Below, piece by piece: positions 9,791-17,394 of a stretch of 23,242 nt of DNA. Every line of letters begins with the position of its first letter. Within the stretch, counting starts at the first letter, position 1. Source of the DNA: Tritrichomonas musculus. Taxonomy: Eukaryota > Parabasalia > Tritrichomonadida > Tritrichomonadidae. The position numbers were made by a program, and so were the translations under genes. Where the stretch lies: positions 1-23,242 of the forward strand of contig JAPFFF010000415.1 of NCBI GenBank assembly GCA_039105265.1, in the 5' to 3' direction. The notes under the pieces were generated by a model, which had not been told where the DNA came from, made no database searches, and saw only the letters and a program-made list of their open reading frames with translations.

Positions 9791-10671
9791 AAACTGCTTT
9801 TGAAATGCAAGTCTACCTTTTTCAGTCAGATTCTTTTGATCAAAATAGACTTATCACCTATTTTGAATATAATTCGATTATTCTATACGCACTAACAATT
9901 TATTAAATGAGATATTTCAAAATAAATTATTTTTTGAAGAGAGTTTAAATAATTTTGTGAGATCTCAATTGTATCAAAATATTATATGAGATAATTGAAT
10001 TTAAATAATCATCCAAATAATTTATATTTTGGTATATATATTAATTATTCTAGTATATATGTATATATCTGCATTTATTTTATTTTTTAATTATATTAAA
10101 TATTTTTAAAAAACTTTCTAAATTTATTTCTGGCTTATTTTTCTATATAAAAATATTTTTTTATATTTTTAAAAATAAAAAATAAACTTATCAAATAAAA
10201 AATTTTTTTTATTTTCAAAGTATCCGTTGATCGTTCTCCTCAAATTAATATCATTAATTGAATGTAATTCAATATTTATTGAAATAATTTTAAAAATAAT
10301 TCGTTAAAATTTTTATAAATTATTTTTTAAATTATCTTTTATATTTTTCTATTTATTTAATTTATTATGTTAGAACTAATTATTTTAACGATTTTAAACA
10401 CTTTTTTCCAAAAAGTAATGCTAATTTTTCAAACTAAAATAAGATGCAGAAACATAGACGTAAAATTATTATTATATCCATTATGGCCCGCAATGTATGA
10501 TGGTCTATTTATCCATGTCGCTGAATTATGATCTCTAAATTTTTAGGATTGTGGTATCTATGAAATTACATCAGAATATCTTTTTTATTATTATTGTATC
10601 TTTTTATTTATACAATAAACATACAAATCATTTGATATTTTGATGTTTAATTTACTTCTTGCACCATTTTA
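9791..10671. other. AT-rich intergenic stretch
   Basis: Upstream of the kinase-like/helicase start. From 9840 to 10430 the DNA is nearly all A and T with no frames. From about 10440 it becomes richer in GC and starts to look like coding debris, continuing into the pseudogene entry that follows. Confidence 0.5.
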
Positions 10672-11096
10672 TTGGTGACTTTAAATATTCAAGAATTTGT
10701 TACTGTTTTTCCAAAAAGAGCGATCATGTGTTGGGCAGGACTTGAGGTGCTGATTCTCTGTAATAAAGTGAAATCAATAAATAAAATGTCTTGCTCAACA
10801 GGAACCAATTTTTTTCTTTATTACTGTGGTGAAGAAGAATTTTCTTGCAAATATTTATCTATATATTTAAAAAATATCGATTATCTGAGTTAAAAAAGTG
10901 CCAAACCTGATAATTGATATCTGAATAACATTTTTAATTTTGTTTATTGCTAAAGCCTTATCCTTCTCCTTCAGATAATTATTTGAGAATACTAATAATT
11001 ATTTTGAGTGCTATTTTATGCTTGATTTGTTTAGTTTCAGTTATTATCATCTGGAACATTTGAAAGAAAAAGGATGAAGGCAATATTCCTCTCTAA
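10672..11096 (+). pseudogene. Possible remnant of a surface membrane protein gene
   Basis: Two coding-like pieces in different frames. Piece one (10672-10893) has no ATG start and contains a Cys/Tyr-rich stretch (SCSTGTNFFLYYCGEEE). Piece two (10956-11096) reads PYPSPSDNYLRI, then a run of about 20 Ile/Leu/Val residues, then, past an in-frame TGA, KKKDEG: the usual form of a C-terminal membrane span and short basic tail. Trichomonads have large families of Cys/Tyr-rich surface proteins with such tails. That origin is inference; chance frames in AT-rich DNA remain possible. Confidence 0.3.
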
Positions 11097-11104
11097 ATTA
11101 TTAC

Positions 11105-11150
11105 CAATTTCATTGATGACATACCCTCCTCTCTTCTATCAATGAAATTG
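11105..11150. repeat. Perfect 13-bp inverted repeat with 20-nt loop
   Basis: CAATTTCATTGAT at 11105-11117 is matched by its exact complement at 11138-11150. The loop (11118-11137) is a pyrimidine-rich stretch, unlike the surroundings. It lies about 150 nt upstream of the seven-span protein start, so it could be a regulatory stem or a protein-binding dyad. Confidence 0.6.
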
Positions 11151-11303
11151 ATTATAAACTCACACATCAGTAAATAAAAATCTACTTTTATATTATTTTG
11201 ATTATTCATACAAAATTTTTGGTTTGAAATTTTTCCGGAAAAATTTAAAAATGAGTATTTTAACTGATTTTAGTAATCAAAAAGTTAGATAAATATAAAA
11301 TTA

Positions 11304-12443
11304 ATGTTTTTTCTTATTTATTCATTTCTTTCTCTAAAAGAAATAAGATTAACAAAGAAAAATTCACAAGTTTTCAATGCTCTGTTTCTTTTTGGATTTG
11401 AATCCGGTGGAAACTATTCAGTCAATGTTGAAAACTGTTGTACTGAGGAATTATTATTAATTATTGCAACCCAAAAAGAGATGGTTAAATGCAAAAATGA
11501 ACAAATTATCAATCATCAATGCAATTCAAAAATGAGTATTTCGCAACAAATTAAAATTGTCAATGGAAGTGGTAATTTCACCGGAACTGTCAATAATAAA
11601 GGTGTTTATTTGACCAAAATCATATCATTTAAAAAAATTAATGAATCATTTGAAATTACATATCAATTCCAAAATAAAAACTCACACTTAAGCTACAATT
11701 ATATACAATACTTGCCAACAAGCAAAATAGTTGCATTTATTTATACTTTGATGATGATTTCCTGGCTAATTAATTGGATTATGTATCCATCAACAGAAAA
11801 TTTTGTGCATATATTATTAACAACCGTATTCGTCCTTTTTGCATTTGATAAAATATTAAATGCGATAGAATTAGATCTAAGAAACCAATCAGATGAATCG
11901 AGATTAATATATAAAGTAAGGCCTTTTATTTCATTTATGAAAATTAACGTCTTTGCAGAGACAATATTCATGCTGATTAGTCATATCGACAAAATTCCAA
12001 ATGTTTCAACATTAATTATTATTTTGTATATGCAAATGATTGCATTGGTTTTTGTTTTATATAGTAAGTATGCTTTCTTAAGAGAAATTGTTTTTTGTTC
12101 ACTTTTCATATTTTTTGTTGTATCATTGATTTTCATTCACAAAGATTACATTCCAGCACCCGATGAAGAACATAATTACACTCGGAACCCAAAACACTTT
12201 TTATGGCTCACTAACTTTTATATTATGGCTTCATATATAGTTTTCGATTTAACGAAAATGTTATTTTTTTACCCTTATTACATTCTTTTAGGGAATGATG
12301 TGATAAACATTGTTTTGCTCTTTTTATTAGAATTCTTTTACAGACTCAAAAAATCAAATCTGAAAAATTACAGGTTTATTAATGATGAAAAAGAAATCAT
12401 ATCTGACTTTTTTGATGAAGAAGAAGAAGAAGTGCAAAAATAA
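11304..12443 (+). CDS. Seven-span membrane protein, possibly GOST/Lung-7TM (TMEM87/GPR107-like)
   Basis: A 379-aa protein. Residues 1-10 are hydrophobic and may be a signal sequence. Residues 35-135 form a small luminal or external domain with Cys45, Cys46, Cys63 and Cys73 and several Asn-glycosylation sites. Seven membrane spans follow, at about 140-161, 166-189, 207-228, 234-257, 260-279, 299-322 and 325-347. The tail is hydrophilic and ends in an acidic stretch of Asp/Glu. N-terminal luminal domain, seven spans, a Pro-Trp-rich first span and an acidic tail are the plan of the GOST family, which acts in Golgi and endosomal traffic. The sequence match is weak and judged by eye, so an unrelated 7TM protein is possible. 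An in-frame TAG upstream fixes the first possible ATG. The stop is TAA, with TAAA at 12451-12454. Confidence 0.7.
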   Translation: MFFLIYSFLSLKEIRLTKKNSQVFNALFLFGFESGGNYSVNVENCCTEELLLIIATQKEMVKCKNEQIINHQCNSKMSISQQIKIVNGSGNFTGTVNNKGVYLTKIISFKKINESFEITYQFQNKNSHLSYNYIQYLPTSKIVAFIYTLMMISWLINWIMYPSTENFVHILLTTVFVLFAFDKILNAIELDLRNQSDESRLIYKVRPFISFMKINVFAETIFMLISHIDKIPNVSTLIIILYMQMIALVFVLYSKYAFLREIVFCSLFIFFVVSLIFIHKDYIPAPDEEHNYTRNPKHFLWLTNFYIMASYIVFDLTKMLFFYPYYILLGNDVINIVLLFLLEFFYRLKKSNLKNYRFINDEKEIISDFFDEEEEEVQK

Positions 12444-12538
12444 TATTCAATAAAATTTTACTTCTATTTATATTATTATTAATCAGATTTACTTTAGAAT
12501 AATGATTTATTTGAAAACAATTGTCCTTGAAATTAATA

Positions 12539-12649
12539 ATTCTCGCAAGGCCACTTTTTGAATACTTTGAAAAAATAACTTTTTATGTTAAAATAATGTC
12601 ACTTATACAACTTTTTAATAAAAAATATTCAAAAAGTGTCCGCGAGAAT
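12539..12649. mobile_element. Small TA-flanked inverted-repeat element
   Basis: Left arm ATTCTCGC (12539) and right arm GCGAGAAT (12649) are exact complements. After a 2-nt length difference they continue with a shared CACTTTTTGAATA. TA borders both sides (12537-12538 and 12650-12651). At 111 bp with no coding room, this would be a minimal MITE. Its word GCCACTTTTTGAAT occurs again at about 23215-23228. Confidence 0.5.
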
Positions 12650-12711
12650 TACAAATTTTTCTTCACTTTTTGAGCTGAAGGCTCAAAAAGTGAATTGCAA
12701 AATTTGTTAAT
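12648..12711. repeat. Foldback with 14-bp perfect stem
   Basis: TTCACTTTTTGAGC (12662-12675) and its exact complement (12681-12694) enclose a 5-nt loop. The arms extend outward imperfectly to about 12648 and 12711. It abuts the 111-bp inverted-repeat element directly, so the two may be parts of one compound insertion. Confidence 0.65.
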
Positions 12712-12729
12712 TTATATTATAGTATAATG

Positions 12730-12894
12730 AAAAAAAAAAAAAAAAAAAAAGTCCAACAGGAATCCCTCCATACAACAAAACAAACCATTCAATTTAAGTG
12801 AGCATTTTTAAGGACATAAATTTGAGAGTGCAAATTCTATTATACACTCATAAGCATTGGATATTTTTCGACAAATTTTTCATTTAAATCAAAT

Positions 12895-12931
<37 letters not shown>

Positions 12932-13212
12932 ATGAATTTGGATGAAATTTATCAATAGCAAGATGATTCTGCACAAAAGTACACTTCTACTCAACGAGGA
13001 GTTGGTCAAATATTGCTGAAAGTGATATTGCCTTCTTGTTTGTAGCCTATTCTGCACGGTTTCAGCGCAATACGCTCTCTGGCTGTCAATTCGGTGACTT
13101 TAATTTCACATCAGGCTCTGCATTTGTGAAATTGGAAAAGGCTGAAGTAATTCCTGGACTTTTGGTGGCGAATATGACCACAAATGCACATCAAGTGAAA
13201 ATCATTGCATAA
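12730..13212 (+). other. A21, T35 and an unassigned coding-like fragment
   Basis: A run of 21 A (12730-12750) and a run of 35 T (12896-12930) flank 145 bp of plain sequence. Beyond the T run, 12967-13209 stays open for 81 codons with balanced, non-repetitive residues (for example SGCQFGDFNFTSGSAFVKL). It is clearly richer in GC than its flanks but has no upstream ATG in the frame. I do not recognise the product. It looks like a decayed or partial gene rather than a working one. Confidence 0.35.
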
Positions 13213-13542
13213 ATGACTGTGTAAGACCAGATAGAACTCCGCATCCTGCAATGACTGAAATAAAATATTCACAGCAAAGTATCTGAACTTTCAAAATAGC
13301 AAACAGATTTTTCTTCAAAATTAGGAAATCTTTTGTTTCATAAAAACGAATGAAAAAGTTCTTAAAAAAACTTGATTTTTCTTTTTTGAAAACAGGTTGA
13401 TGAAATCGTAAGTTTTTAATGTTTTTGTGAAAACTATGGGACATAAAATTTTTAAAAAAAATTTTTACAATTGAATATGTGGGCCATATAATAATTCAAA
13501 ATAATTGTCCTAAAGTTTGAGAAATTATTAGACAAAAAATAA

Positions 13543-13740
13543 ATGTCTGAGAGCCAACAGATTAACCATTGTGATGATCTTAGGAAATTACCCGTTGAAG
13601 AACTTGATAATGCACTTTCAGAAATGGGAGTTGAAGCAGAATCAATTAAAAAAATGGCTCGATGGGAAAAAGTTAATTTATTAAGAGACTTGAAAACTCA
13701 ACAAAAACAAGATTCGCAGCAGAATCAAGATTCTCATTAA
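13543..13740 (+). CDS. 65-aa protein resembling the end of the TAF1 core domain
   Basis: The body reads DLRKL, then about 11 residues, then EMGVEAESIKKMARWEK and VNLLRDLKTQQ. This follows the pattern I know from the C-terminal part of the TAF1 (TFIID subunit) DUF3591 region: DLRRL, a GVPEEEIKKLSRWE-like helix pair and VVRTMS. The tail is Gln-rich and polar. TAF1 proteins usually exceed 1000 aa, and no frame upstream extends this one (in-frame TAA just before the ATG). It is therefore a free-standing mini-protein or a copied piece of a larger gene elsewhere. TAA overlaps TAAA (13738-13741), the arrangement seen at other genes here, which supports a real transcript end. Nuclear role by homology only. 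Confidence 0.6.
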   Translation: MSESQQINHCDDLRKLPVEELDNALSEMGVEAESIKKMARWEKVNLLRDLKTQQKQDSQQNQDSH

Positions 13741-13951
13741 AAATAAAGTTTTCTAACAAAATGCTCAAAATAAAGCCAAAGTAGAAAACATAGGATACTT
13801 TTAAATAAATATTAAATCGTAATTTTATTTATATTTATAATAAAGTATTTATAATCAATATCAGCATGTTGCAATTCATGCGTATTTTTCTTTCAATATT
13901 TCATATTACTTTTGTTTTAATGTATTTTTATTTTTGTAAAATATATATCAA

Positions 13952-14033
13952 GACAACTTGGCCGAGTGGTTAAGGCGAGGGATTGCTAATCCCTTGGGCT
14001 TGTCCCGCGTGGGTTCGAATCCCATGGTTGTCG
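13952..14033 (+). tRNA. tRNA-Ser (anticodon GCT)
   Basis: An 82-nt class II tRNA. The acceptor stem GACAACT pairs with GGTTGTC with one T-G pair; the discriminator base is G. The anticodon stem AGGGA/TCCCT encloses the loop TTGCTAA, with anticodon GCT at 13985-13987, reading AGC and AGT. The long variable arm (TGGGCTTGTCCCG) is typical of serine. The internal promoter is intact: A box TGGCCGAGTGG (13959-13969) and B box GGTTCGAATCC (14012-14022). CCA is not encoded, as usual in eukaryotes. No intron. Confidence 0.96.
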
Positions 14034-14042
14034 TTTTTTTTT
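14034..14042 (+). terminator. RNA polymerase III T-run terminator
   Basis: Nine T directly after the discriminator base of tRNA-Ser. It runs on into a CT-rich tract (14043-14059) and then 16 A (14060-14075). Confidence 0.9.
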
Positions 14043-14350
14043 CTCTCTCTCTTTCTCTTAAAAAAAAAAAAAAAAGACAACAAATAGTACAAAGAATTGT
14101 ATTCCACAAAAATCAACTTGATATTTGGAAATCACCTCTAAATGAAATCATTGAATACCTATCTATTCATAAATATATTGATTTTTCATTATCTAAAAAT
14201 ATAAAAATAAAAACATCAAATTTATTTTAATAAAATTTAAAAAAAAAGTATATAAATAGCGGCATACAAATGCTTTGATAACAGCCGTTTTTTTTTTTTA
14301 ATTTCTAATATAAGAGTAGTAATCAAATAAAATTAATATAAAAACATGGT

Positions 14351-14354
14351 TTTA
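14351..14354 (-). terminator. Stop-overlapping UAAA poly(A) signal of the tandem-CH gene
   Basis: The TAA stop plus the next base form TAAA, the reported trichomonad poly(A) signal arrangement. Confidence 0.55.
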
Positions 14355-16193
14355 AAACCAACTCTTCTTAACTAAAAACATGTGGTGAGCTGAATAATCA
14401 GCAGATTCATCATTATCTTCTGGTAGTCCATGCTCATTGACATCATGATATGACATTTGTCTAGCGAGAATCTGTTGTTCAAGGTTTTCTTCCGCCGATC
14501 TCATTTTAATTGCCTCTTCTTGAGCATCGTTAATTTCCCACCTTTGAATTTTAGGATCTGTGAAGCCTCTATGTGTCATTTTTGATTGAACGACCCATTC
14601 TGGCTCGACTGGGCCACCATCAGCGACGGCAGCATCATCTTTTGGTGCATTTTCATCGACGATCCAATCCAAAACTTGTTCATCTGCAGGAGCAGGTGCA
14701 GCTGCAGCTTCATCACTAATGACCCATTCCAAAACATTTGGTCCAAGTTCATTGACGGGAGCATCACCTTCTAAAACCCAAGCCAGATGATCAGGAACAA
14801 TTGGAGCAGCATCGCCTGGATCATCAATGACCCAAGCCGGCGTTCCTGTTCCAACGTCGATGTTAGGATTCTCCCAGATTAAAACAGCATCATCGTAATT
14901 GCCTGATGATTCGTCCTCTTCAACTTTGTTGCTGTTGTCTTCTTCATTTTGTTGGTTAAGAGAGATGTTTCGTTCTTGTGCTGCAAAGTTGTTGTTTGCA
15001 ATCCAAGAAGGTTGATCGTCATCGTTGACGTTATCAACAAGTTTTGAATCTGCATCTACTTGCTCTTCTGAATCACCGCTGAATTCAATGAGGTTGTCGC
15101 CTGATTCCATCCTCCTTCCCAATGGCTGGTTGTCGATGCCGTCGTTCGTGACCCACTCTGCATTGCTTGCGAGAATGGAAACTCCGTTCTTCATGTTTGG
15201 CGGATCTTCAGGGACAACGCTGAGATCAATGAGAGAGTCATTCGTGCTTGATCCTAACTTTTCACCAACAGCAACATTCGCATCGCCGTTTTCATCATCA
15301 ATAACCCAGTCAGGATTCTCGCCATCATTATCATCATTATCATTATCAACTTGAACTTCTTTTTCTTCTGGAACTTCTGTTTCAACTTGAACTTCTGTTT
15401 CTACTGGAACTTCTGTTTCGTTTTTAACTTCTGGTTCTGGTCGTTGGTCGACGACAATTTTAAATGTTGAAAGTTGTGTGAGAAGAGTCTTCTCATCAAC
15501 TTTGTTCTCGTGCTTCGCGAGCTCGTCTGGATAAACGAAAACTGGAATTCCGAGGTCGTGCATGACATTTGTGGCAAGTTCTGAATTATGATGAGAATCG
15601 GCTGGATCAAGGCTGTAGTAGTTGATTTTGTCTGGTACATAAGTATCGAGAAGTGCACATAACGATAGGTCAAATGGCTGGAAATTGTGAATGTGAGGAT
15701 AATTGGCCGTTCTTTTTGCAGCCCATGAGAGTAAAGCCTCCTTTTGATTCTTGGCGGAGACTGCACTGGCACTGCCTTCTTGTGTATTTTCTTTGTTTTC
15801 TGTTGTCATATCTGGTGAAATTGATTGACTAATTTGATAACGTAAAATTAGAGACCAGATTAAACCGAGAATAAGCTTCGTATTGTTATCATTAATATCT
15901 TTTCCTGATATTCCAATAAGTTTAACTCCATCTTTTTCAAACATATCAACTGCAAGTTCACAATTTTGAACCATATCTACAGCTCTCTTTGGATCATGTG
16001 CCCATGCGCGAGGAGCATCTTTTTTGGTAAGAATTGTTGCAAGATCACAAAGTGCTACACCGTTTGATAAATCTTTCGTAATATCATCAATTTGAATATT
16101 TGAATGTCCTTGCAATTGACTTGAAACCCATCGCGAAAAAACTTTTACTTGCAGCGGAACCCATTGTTCATCTACTTTAATAAGACCATCCAT
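14352..16193 (-). CDS. Tandem calponin-homology, actin-binding protein with Trp-repeat acidic tail
   Basis: A 613-aa protein. CH1 (about 12-122) shows FSRWVSSQL, DLSNGVALCDL and the closing helix INDNNTKLILGLIW followed by LRYQI, the alpha-actinin/spectrin/filamin type. CH2 (about 148-250) shows KEALLSWAAKRTA, FDLSLCALLDTY, a PDKINYYSL turn and LGIPVFVYPDEL. Together they make a standard actin-binding pair, so binding to F-actin is likely. The rest has no spectrin, EF-hand or filamin repeats. Instead there is a VETEV-type repeat (258-282) and then a very acidic tail with about ten Trp-centred units: W296, W347, W397, W440, W454, W472, W490, W510, W533 and W552, most in the form [LPA]xW[VI] followed by Asp/Glu/Asn. 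A charged helical segment (555-580) precedes the C terminus. An Initiator-like TCATTT lies 18 nt upstream of the ATG. Confidence 0.9.
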   Translation of the reverse strand: MDGLIKVDEQWVPLQVKVFSRWVSSQLQGHSNIQIDDITKDLSNGVALCDLATILTKKDAPRAWAHDPKRAVDMVQNCELAVDMFEKDGVKLIGISGKDINDNNTKLILGLIWSLILRYQISQSISPDMTTENKENTQEGSASAVSAKNQKEALLSWAAKRTANYPHIHNFQPFDLSLCALLDTYVPDKINYYSLDPADSHHNSELATNVMHDLGIPVFVYPDELAKHENKVDEKTLLTQLSTFKIVVDQRPEPEVKNETEVPVETEVQVETEVPEEKEVQVDNDNDDNDGENPDWVIDDENGDANVAVGEKLGSSTNDSLIDLSVVPEDPPNMKNGVSILASNAEWVTNDGIDNQPLGRRMESGDNLIEFSGDSEEQVDADSKLVDNVNDDDQPSWIANNNFAAQERNISLNQQNEEDNSNKVEEDESSGNYDDAVLIWENPNIDVGTGTPAWVIDDPGDAAPIVPDHLAWVLEGDAPVNELGPNVLEWVISDEAAAAPAPADEQVLDWIVDENAPKDDAAVADGGPVEPEWVVQSKMTHRGFTDPKIQRWEINDAQEEAIKMRSAEENLEQQILARQMSYHDVNEHGLPEDNDESADYSAHHMFLVKKSWF

Positions 16194-16207
16194 TATTTAA
16201 TCAAAAA

Positions 16208-16213
16208 AAATGA
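16208..16213 (-). promoter_or_regulatory. Initiator-like TCATTT of the tandem-CH gene
   Basis: Minus-strand TCATTT whose A would start an 18-nt 5' UTR, nearly the same spacing as at the acyltransferase gene. Confidence 0.45.
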
Positions 16214-16767
16214 AGTTCAGCATAATATCCATTTTTGAAAATAATAATTTTTCTATATTACCCTCTTTAATTTTAATTTATCTTTATTTATTTCTTTTAA
16301 AAATTAATTTTAATATTAAATATATTTTCATATTAAAATATTAATTATAATAAATAATTTTAAAAATATTTAATATTTTATATTTAAAGATATTTTATAA
16401 AATGTCAATTAGTTTTTTTTCAAAATTCAACTATCGTCCAATTTGAAAAATGATAACGATCTGAATTTGTATATTTTTTTCTGAGAATATTCAAAGTTTT
16501 TCTGTTTAAAAATTGTGGTTGATTCAAAATTGAAATTAACGATAATTTATGAATAAAAAAACATATATCTTTTTAAATAATAATTTAATCATAAAAATAT
16601 TAAATAAATAACATATTTATAAATATAATAATGATTAAATTGAAAGAAGCATAAGTTTTAAAGCGTAGATTTTTTTATGAATATCAACTATTTTGATTCA
16701 AAAATCATTTTATCATTATTTATTCTTTTTAGCTGGCATTATAAACTTTTAATTTTTTTATAATGCA
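16214..16767. other. Divergent intergenic stretch
   Basis: It separates the starts of the tandem-CH gene (-) and the 82-aa gene (+), so it should hold both promoters. It is extremely AT-rich around 16260-16400, with many short self-complementary words. TCATTT (about 16705) and TCATTA (about 16713) lie roughly 55-60 nt before ATG 16768, further than is usual. Confidence 0.5.
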
Positions 16768-17016
16768 ATGGCTTTTTACGTTCGTAATAAAATTAATTCT
16801 CAGAATGAGCGCGAAATTATTATTTTGCTAATTTTAAGATATGCTTTTACTGATGGAGTATCTCCAGAGGAAAGAATAGAAGAATTTCGCCGTTTATTGT
16901 TTACTGCTTACAATGTACTTGTATCATTTAATGACGATATTCCTTTCATTTACCAACTTCGCCAGGAATTTGAATTCTTGAACAAATATCTTTTCATTGC
17001 CAATCAATATGAGTAA
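16768..17016 (+). CDS. 82-aa helical protein of unknown function
   Basis: I do not recognise this protein. It should be mostly helical: an N-terminal Ile/Leu-rich helix (EREIIILLILRYAF), a SPEERIEEFRRLL helix, then FIYQLRQEFEFLNKYLF with many aromatics. There is no signal peptide or metal site. The Ile/Leu run is short and charged at its borders, so it is more likely a core helix than a membrane span. Support for a real gene: raised coding GC compared with the flanks, an ATG start and a TAA stop that forms TAAATAAAG (17014-17022). It points away from the tandem-CH gene. Confidence 0.6.
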   Translation: MAFYVRNKINSQNEREIIILLILRYAFTDGVSPEERIEEFRRLLFTAYNVLVSFNDDIPFIYQLRQEFEFLNKYLFIANQYE

Positions 17017-17017
17017 A
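17014..17017 (+). terminator. Stop-overlapping UAAA poly(A) signal of the 82-aa gene
   Basis: The TAA stop and next base give TAAA, and a second TAAA follows at once. Confidence 0.5.
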
Positions 17018-17391
17018 TAAAGTAATTTTTTTTTTTTTAATAAAAAGTAAAGTTTTTAAATTTTTGTAAACTTTTGAATATTTGAATAGACTCATAGAAT
17101 GCATAACTTAAAAGTTCTAATTATCGAAAAAGGTTTGTTCAACTATATAATTATTTCTCTTTGACAATAATAATTTCTCAAAATATTAAATGGAAATCTT
17201 GATTATATATTTTAACTCATCAATCATTAAATTTATGAAAGTCCATTGGATATTTATCTAGATATGAGTTTTTCCTTAAAAAAAAAAAAAAAAAAAAAAG
17301 TCTTATTTATGATATCTTCTACTCATATTGTTATCAAAAACAAAGCTTTTATGTATTTCATATAATCATAATAGAAGTATAATTAAGTATT
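17018..17391. other. Intergenic stretch between convergent gene ends
   Basis: It contains a run of 22 A (17278-17299). No gene or other structure is seen. Confidence 0.55.
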
Positions 17392-17394
17392 TTA
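17391..17394 (-). terminator. Stop-overlapping UAAA poly(A) signal of the 1319-aa gene
   Basis: TTTTTAAAAT at the stop: TAA plus A. Confidence 0.5.

Noticed and set aside
13202-13444. 80-aa minus-strand frame
   Set aside because: Lys/Phe-rich as expected from AT-rich DNA, overlaps the coding-like fragment on the other strand, no UAAA at its stop and no family match.
13958-14230. 90-aa frame across the tRNA gene
   Set aside because: It is a read-through of tRNA-Ser and its T/CT/A tract; its opening residues are simply the translated tRNA.
16260-16400. Possible replication origin or matrix attachment site in the very AT-rich divergent region
   Set aside because: Extreme AT content is common in this genome's intergenic DNA, and no specific motif supports the idea.
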